From Alkalidesulfovibrio alkalitolerans DSM 16529 (GTDB lineage Bacteria; Desulfobacterota; Desulfovibrionia; Desulfovibrionales; Desulfovibrionaceae): 64,000 nt of DNA. This document shows, one piece after another, positions 60,797 to 64,000 of this stretch. How positions within the stretch are numbered: position 1 is the first letter of the stretch; each line of letters begins with the position of its first letter. A program made the position numbers and the translations under genes. The stretch lies in NCBI RefSeq assembly GCF_000422245.1, contig NZ_ATHI01000005.1:186001-250000 (forward strand), given 5' to 3'. The notes under the pieces were generated by a model that was given only the letters and a program-made list of their open reading frames with translations, was not told the origin of the DNA and searched no databases.

Positions 60797-61759
60797 ATGC
60801 GGCTGTCCAAGACGATTGTGATGTGGTGCCTCGCCATTGCGGTCTGCGTGGTTCTTCCCGTCCGGGCCGAGGCCATGCGCGCCGGAGGCTTCACCGAGAA
60901 CTTCAGGCTCTCCGACAGCCTCGTGCCCGTCGCCCTGGAAATTTCCGGGGGATACCTCACGGGCGAGTCGCGGGAGTACGTTTACGAGGGCAGCCACAAG
61001 CTCAGTCAACTCGAATGGCAGCTTCGCGATATCTACATGGTCGGAGCGAACGTCTCGGTCGGCGCGACCGACTGGCTTGTCGTCAACGTCGGCGGCTGGA
61101 TGGCGGTCAACGATCACGCGGGCAGGATGACCGATTACGACTGGACGCAGGAAAACGAGCTGATGTGGACCGACCGTTCGATCCACACCGCCAAGCTCGA
61201 ACGCGGCTTCATGCTCGACACCAACGTCCAGACCCCCCTGCACCTGAACGACCATTTCAGCGTCGTGCCCATGGTCGGTTTCAAGTTCGACAACTGGAAA
61301 TGGACCGCCCGCGACGGCAGCGGCATCTATTCCGTCAACGGCTGGCACGACACGCCTGTGACCTTCAACGGCAAGGTCATCGACTACGAGCAGTGGTACT
61401 ATGTGCCCTACATCGGCCTGAGCGCCTCGGCGAATTACGAGGGTTTCACCCTGGACGCCTACGCCAGGGGCACGATCTACGCCTGGGCCGAGGATCGCGA
61501 CAACCATATCCTGCGCAGCACAATCTTCAAGGGCAAATTTACCCACATGCGCTATTACGGCCTGGGGGTCAAAGCCGGGTACGCCTTCACGGACAGATTC
61601 TCCCTGGCCCTCGCCTACGATTACCAGAAATTCCTGACCACGAAGGGCGACGTGCGCATCAACGACCGCACCGCCGGCGACCGGTCGTACGAACACAAGG
61701 GCGGCGGAGTCGACCACCACTCCAACATGTTCTCCGTCTCCCTGAGCTACCTGTTCTGA
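60797..61759 (+). CDS. Omptin family outer-membrane protease
   Basis: The 320-residue protein has a signal peptide (about 1-25) and a ten-strand beta-barrel. The omptin catalytic residues are present: D113 and D115 (MTDYDW) and the Asp-His pair D235/H237 (DRDNH). Other family landmarks are KLSQLEWQ, FDNWKWTARDG and EQWYYVPYIGLSA. Omptins cleave peptides between basic residues at the cell surface. The final Phe is the normal barrel end. It is separated from its terminator by a repeat element. Confidence 0.92.
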   Translation: MRLSKTIVMWCLAIAVCVVLPVRAEAMRAGGFTENFRLSDSLVPVALEISGGYLTGESREYVYEGSHKLSQLEWQLRDIYMVGANVSVGATDWLVVNVGGWMAVNDHAGRMTDYDWTQENELMWTDRSIHTAKLERGFMLDTNVQTPLHLNDHFSVVPMVGFKFDNWKWTARDGSGIYSVNGWHDTPVTFNGKVIDYEQWYYVPYIGLSASANYEGFTLDAYARGTIYAWAEDRDNHILRSTIFKGKFTHMRYYGLGVKAGYAFTDRFSLALAYDYQKFLTTKGDVRINDRTAGDRSYEHKGGGVDHHSNMFSVSLSYLF

Positions 61760-61796
61760 TCCCCGCGCGAGCGGACGTTTCCCTGGAACCCGCGGA

Positions 61797-61820
61797 CAGC
61801 GCCGGTGCGACATCGGCGCT
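61797..61820 (+). repeat. First copy of a duplicated 24-bp terminator hairpin
   Basis: This 24-bp segment is identical to 61969-61992 and contains the stem AGCGCCG/CGGCGCT. Unlike the second copy it is not followed by a T-run. The palindromic element begins directly after it. Confidence 0.8.
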
Positions 61821-61944
61821 CAGGCTGTTGAAAAAGTCCCATCTGCTGCGTTGCCGCGAAAAGCTCAAATCCTCGTGTATTGCAAATACGCGTCGGCCTT
61901 GAGCTTTTCTTGCGCCTTGCATCTGGGCCTTTTTGAACAGCCTG
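61821..61944. repeat. Palindromic repeat element, copy A
   Basis: A 124-bp imperfect inverted repeat: the ends CAGGCTGTTGAAAAAGTCCC (left) and the near-complement GGGCCTTTTTGAACAGCCTG (right) bracket further paired arms (AAGCTCAA and TTGAGCTTTT) and a central GTATT/AATAC. It has no open frame. Together with the flanking 24-bp direct repeats it looks like a MITE- or REP-type insertion. Its core is shared with the element near 63048. Confidence 0.8.
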
Positions 61945-61969
61945 GGAAAAGGGGTTTGTCAACAATCTC

Positions 61970-62002
61970 AGCGCCGGTGCGACATCGGCGCTGTCCTTTT
62001 TT
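61970..62002 (+). terminator. Terminator downstream of the omptin gene, second hairpin copy
   Basis: The stem AGCGCCG/CGGCGCT with a 9-nt loop is followed by GTCCTTTTTT. It is the second copy of the duplicated hairpin and the one with a proper T-run, 210 bp after the omptin stop. Confidence 0.75.
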
Positions 62003-62156
62003 CCCGCGCCGGGGCTCCCGCCCGGAGCCGCACCCTGCGTACCGGACGCCGTCCCCCGCGCGCCGCCCGCAAAATCGCTCCGCCCGGCACACGCGCATTG
62101 ATGCTTCGACGCAACCGGACTACAGTCTCTCCCGCCCCGAGGAGGTGAACCCGTCC

Positions 62157-62597
62157 ATGAAGAATCAGTTCGAATTGCAGGCGATCAAGCTGCGCGAGAT
62201 CAATTTTCGGCTCGACGACGAATCCCCTCCCCAGGAAGTCCACCGGGGCGGCTTCTCCATCGACCTGAAGGCCGCGCCCCGCGAGGGTGACGGGCGGCAG
62301 GTCAGGGTCACCATGCGTGTGCACACCGTGGGCGAGGGATTCCCCTTCTCCCTCGACGTCGCCGTGAGCGGCTACTTCGCCTTCCTGCGCGCGCCGGAAA
62401 AAGAAGAGATGCGCACGTTCCTGGACACCTACGCCAAGCATATCCTGCTCCCTTACGCCAGGGAGGCGGTCTCGAACCTGATGGCCAGATCTGGCATGCC
62501 GCCCGTGTACCTGCCCCTCGTCCTCGGGGAGCCCGAAGCCGACTGGAATCAAGGACGCTACGTCCTGCCCGGCGGCATGCCCTCGGGAACGGCCTGA
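62157..62597 (+). CDS. SecB-like export chaperone homologue
   Basis: The 146-residue protein has the SecB-like pattern: FELQAIKLREINFRLDDE, an RVTMRVHTVGEGFPFSLDVAVSGYF core (landmarks FPFSLDV and GYF), then LLPYAREAVSNLMARSGMPPVYLPLV. SecB keeps preproteins unfolded and delivers them to SecA. No toxin or antitoxin gene is adjacent, so a TAC-type chaperone role is not indicated. GAGGAGGTGA is a strong SD. Confidence 0.8.
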   Translation: MKNQFELQAIKLREINFRLDDESPPQEVHRGGFSIDLKAAPREGDGRQVRVTMRVHTVGEGFPFSLDVAVSGYFAFLRAPEKEEMRTFLDTYAKHILLPYAREAVSNLMARSGMPPVYLPLVLGEPEADWNQGRYVLPGGMPSGTA

Positions 62598-62670
62598 CCG
62601 CCGACCCCGCCTTGACACGCCCCCTTGCCAGCGGGCAAGACGCGGACAGAAATCATTCTGGAGCACCCAC

Positions 62671-62925
62671 ATGAAGGACGAACGCGGACGCTACTACTAC
62701 CCCAACCCGGCCAAGAAACGGGTGCGCATGTACGTCAAGGAGGAGGAGGGAACCGTCTGGTTCCGCCTCTGGAACCAGGACGACCCCAAACTCTGGGAGG
62801 ATCACGGCTGGGTGCCCTGGGGCGCGCTGCAAAAAGCCATCGCCATGTACGACGGCAAGGACAAGCCCTTCAATCCCCTGAGCTTCTACGACATCGACAT
62901 CGCCCGCCAGATCCTCAAGGCCTGA
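62671..62925 (+). CDS. Small conserved-looking hypothetical protein
   Basis: The 84-residue soluble protein is rich in aromatic and charged residues (RYYYPNPAKKRVRMYV, WFRLWNQDDPKLWEDHGWVPW). I recognise no family. It lies 73 bp after the SecB-like gene on the same strand, and a 28-bp palindrome follows. Confidence 0.65.
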   Translation: MKDERGRYYYPNPAKKRVRMYVKEEEGTVWFRLWNQDDPKLWEDHGWVPWGALQKAIAMYDGKDKPFNPLSFYDIDIARQILKA

Positions 62926-62937
62926 CCCGCCCCGCGC

Positions 62938-62965
62938 CAACATGTGACCGATCGGTCACATGTTG
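62938..62965. promoter_or_regulatory. 28-bp perfect palindrome
   Basis: CAACATGTGACCGA and its exact complement form a perfect palindrome 12 bp after the small hypothetical gene. No T-run follows, so it is not a typical terminator. It resembles a dimeric repressor operator, but neither flanking gene starts here. Confidence 0.6.
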
Positions 62966-63047
62966 TGCCGAAAAATATCTTCCCACGCGGGGGCGCTGGA
63001 CAGAGCCCCGCAGCCGCCAGCGCGGATTTTTCAGCGACCCGCCAGGC

Positions 63048-63166
63048 GAGGCGTCAAAAAACGCGAAAGCAAGGCGCGAGAGCCGGGCAAGACCGACGCG
63101 TATTCCACATACGCGAGGGTTTGCCCGGCTTGAAGCAACGCCGCCAGAGCGGATTTTTCACGCCTC
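63048..63166. repeat. Palindromic repeat element, copy B
   Basis: A long imperfect inverted repeat: outer GAGGCGT/ACGCCTC arms, inner AGCCGGGCAA/TTGCCCGGCTT arms and a centre CGCGTATT/ATACGCG. The CCGACGCGTATT core and the GCAAGGCGC and GCAACGC arm motifs are shared with the reverse complement of element A. The 12-mer GCGGATTTTTCA also occurs twice (63022-63033, 63149-63160). It lies between convergent genes. Confidence 0.75.
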
Positions 63167-63170
63167 GCCC

Positions 63171-64000
63171 CTAAGGGGTGACGGTGAAGAGATAGGCCTT
63201 GTCGAGACGCAGGATGCGCGAGGCCACGGCCGCGACATCCTCGGGGGTGGCCTTGCCCGCCTTGTCGAGCAGCGTCTCGTTGAAGTCGAGCGGCAGCCCC
63301 CGCGCCTTGAGCCCGGCGGCCTCGCCCGAGCGGCTGCCCAGGGTCTGGCGGTCGCGCCAATAGTCGCCGCGCATCAAGTTCTGCGCGCGCTCTACCTCGG
63401 CAACGGGCAGCGGCTCGCGCGAAAGGCTCTCCACTGTCTCCTCGAAGCCCGCCAACGCCTGTTCGGCCTTGTCCGGGTCCGTGCCGATGTAAAAGGCCAG
63501 GAACCCGGAGTCCGGCGTCTGCCAGAGCATCGCCGTGACCGAGTAGCCAAGGCCCTGGCGGTCGCGAAGCTCGCGGAAGAGGATGCCGCTTTGCCCGGCC
63601 AGGGCCTCCTTGAGCAGCGCCAGCGCGGGCGCGTCAGGGCTGTTCAGGCCGGGCGCGGGGAATATCTTGACCAGGTGCGTCTGGTTGCGCCCCGGCAGAT
63701 GCGCCGTGGCCTGCCGCTCGTCCTTCCAGACGGGCGGCGCGATCTCGACGGACCGGCGCGGACCGGTGCGCGCCGCCAGATCGCGGGCCAATTCCAGGAC
63801 CGCCTCGCGCTCGAACACACCGCAGGCCGAGAGCACGAAGGGAGCCGAACGCTGGCGCTCGAAGAAGGCCTTGGCGTCGTCGGGCTGAAATGCGCTCACG
63901 CTTTCCGGGATGCCCAGATGGTGGGTGCCGTACCCCGGCCCCTCGAAAAGGAAGGGGAAGATGCGCCTGAAGGCAAGGCCGAGCGGCTGGTCCTCGCGCT
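63171..64000 (-). CDS. M16 family peptidase, C-terminal part (5' end outside window)
   Basis: The frame stays open to the right edge, so only the last 276 residues are seen. They match the C-terminal half-domain of M16 (pitrilysin/insulinase-type) peptidases: FEGPGYGTHHLGIPESV, PAPVWKDE-like strand, RELRDRQGLGYSVTAML (landmarks RDRQGLGYS) and a closing LRLDKAYLFTV. The zinc motif HxxEH would be in the missing N-terminal half. Substrate is unknown. Confidence 0.85.
   Translation of the reverse strand, partial: REDQPLGLAFRRIFPFLFEGPGYGTHHLGIPESVSAFQPDDAKAFFERQRSAPFVLSACGVFEREAVLELARDLAARTGPRRSVEIAPPVWKDERQATAHLPGRNQTHLVKIFPAPGLNSPDAPALALLKEALAGQSGILFRELRDRQGLGYSVTAMLWQTPDSGFLAFYIGTDPDKAEQALAGFEETVESLSREPLPVAEVERAQNLMRGDYWRDRQTLGSRSGEAAGLKARGLPLDFNETLLDKAGKATPEDVAAVASRILRLDKAYLFTVTP

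Noticed and set aside
62157-62925. SecB-dependent toxin-antitoxin-chaperone module
   Set aside because: The neighbour at 62671 does not look like an antitoxin or toxin, lies 73 bp downstream with no overlap, and no HigBA-type gene is present.
62938-62965. CRP/FNR-type site in the 28-bp palindrome
   Set aside because: It contains TGTGA and TCACA, but the spacing is 8 bp instead of 6 and no promoter or gene start lies next to it.

Overview
The window is high-G+C bacterial DNA with compact, mostly co-oriented gene clusters and no rRNA, tRNA, CRISPR array or complete insertion sequence that I can see. Gene content points to a Gram-negative, sulfate-reducing deltaproteobacterium of the Desulfovibrionales type. 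The strongest marker is a TunR-like tungstate/molybdate regulator (XerC/D-like domain plus two TOBE domains) divergent from a TSUP (TauE/SafE) transporter. This arrangement is described for sulfate-reducing deltaproteobacteria. A complete Tol-Pal cluster, Pal-type lipoproteins and an omptin show an outer membrane.

Layout. 1-2320: the 3' end of maf, carrying a small A+T-rich island (about 1.12 kb) with one abortive-infection-type gene. The island is bounded by a near-perfect 33-bp direct repeat of the maf 3' end and is followed by a G+C-rich repetitive non-coding stretch. 2321-4469: a CBS protein and a DASS/SLC13 anion transporter, ended by a bidirectional terminator. 4501-6696 (minus): trpS, an M50 site-2 protease and a lone receiver protein. 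6927-8992: a TtuB-like sulfur carrier, a TtuA/TtcA-like tRNA thiolase and a BASS transporter. 8994-14123 (minus): a secreted protein, comEC, murA and nth. 14273-15875: a small cytochrome c, cutA and a PfkB kinase. 15998-18194 (minus): a Tat-exported nitroreductase-like protein and mgtE. 18540-23741: an APH-fold kinase joined to an APS-kinase-like protein, miaB, a DUF151 nuclease, a PHP phosphatase and a sirtuin. 23799-27944: tolQ-tolR-tolA-tolB-pal.

28021-34140 (mainly minus): TatD, three glycosyltransferases, two small heat-shock proteins and a Trm112-like protein, with one receiver protein on the plus strand. 34248-36708: an RNase AM-like PHP protein, a short LarC-like protein (minus) and a CBS-ACT protein. 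36928-40757: an ECF sigma-factor operon whose second gene looks like an anti-sigma factor with a glycogen-binding-like domain. It is followed by three exported proteins: one helical, one TPR lipoprotein and one Gly-rich. 40959-42203: a GAF/HD-GYP c-di-GMP phosphodiesterase. 42234-44458: TSUP transporter and tunR around a palindromic operator. 44645-48604 (minus): phoB-phoR-pstB-phoU without pstSCA. 48762-54382: recN, then a TesA-like esterase divergent from a YbbA/YbbP-like ABC exporter.

54436-60534: a SpoIIE-type phosphatase, a transglutaminase-like protein, two unknowns, a protein with a degenerate GGDEF domain and an SDR dehydrogenase. 60797-64000: an omptin, a SecB-like protein, a small unknown and the C-terminal part of an M16 peptidase. 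Two related palindromic repeat elements lie in this last part. One splits a duplicated omptin terminator hairpin.

The most notable signals are the maf-associated abortive-infection island, the ECF operon with the glycogen-binding anti-sigma candidate, the TunR/TSUP regulatory unit, the TtuA/TtuB pair whose carrier ends in Lys-Gly, and the palindromic element inside a duplicated terminator. All functional statements come from reading the sequence. No database search was run.
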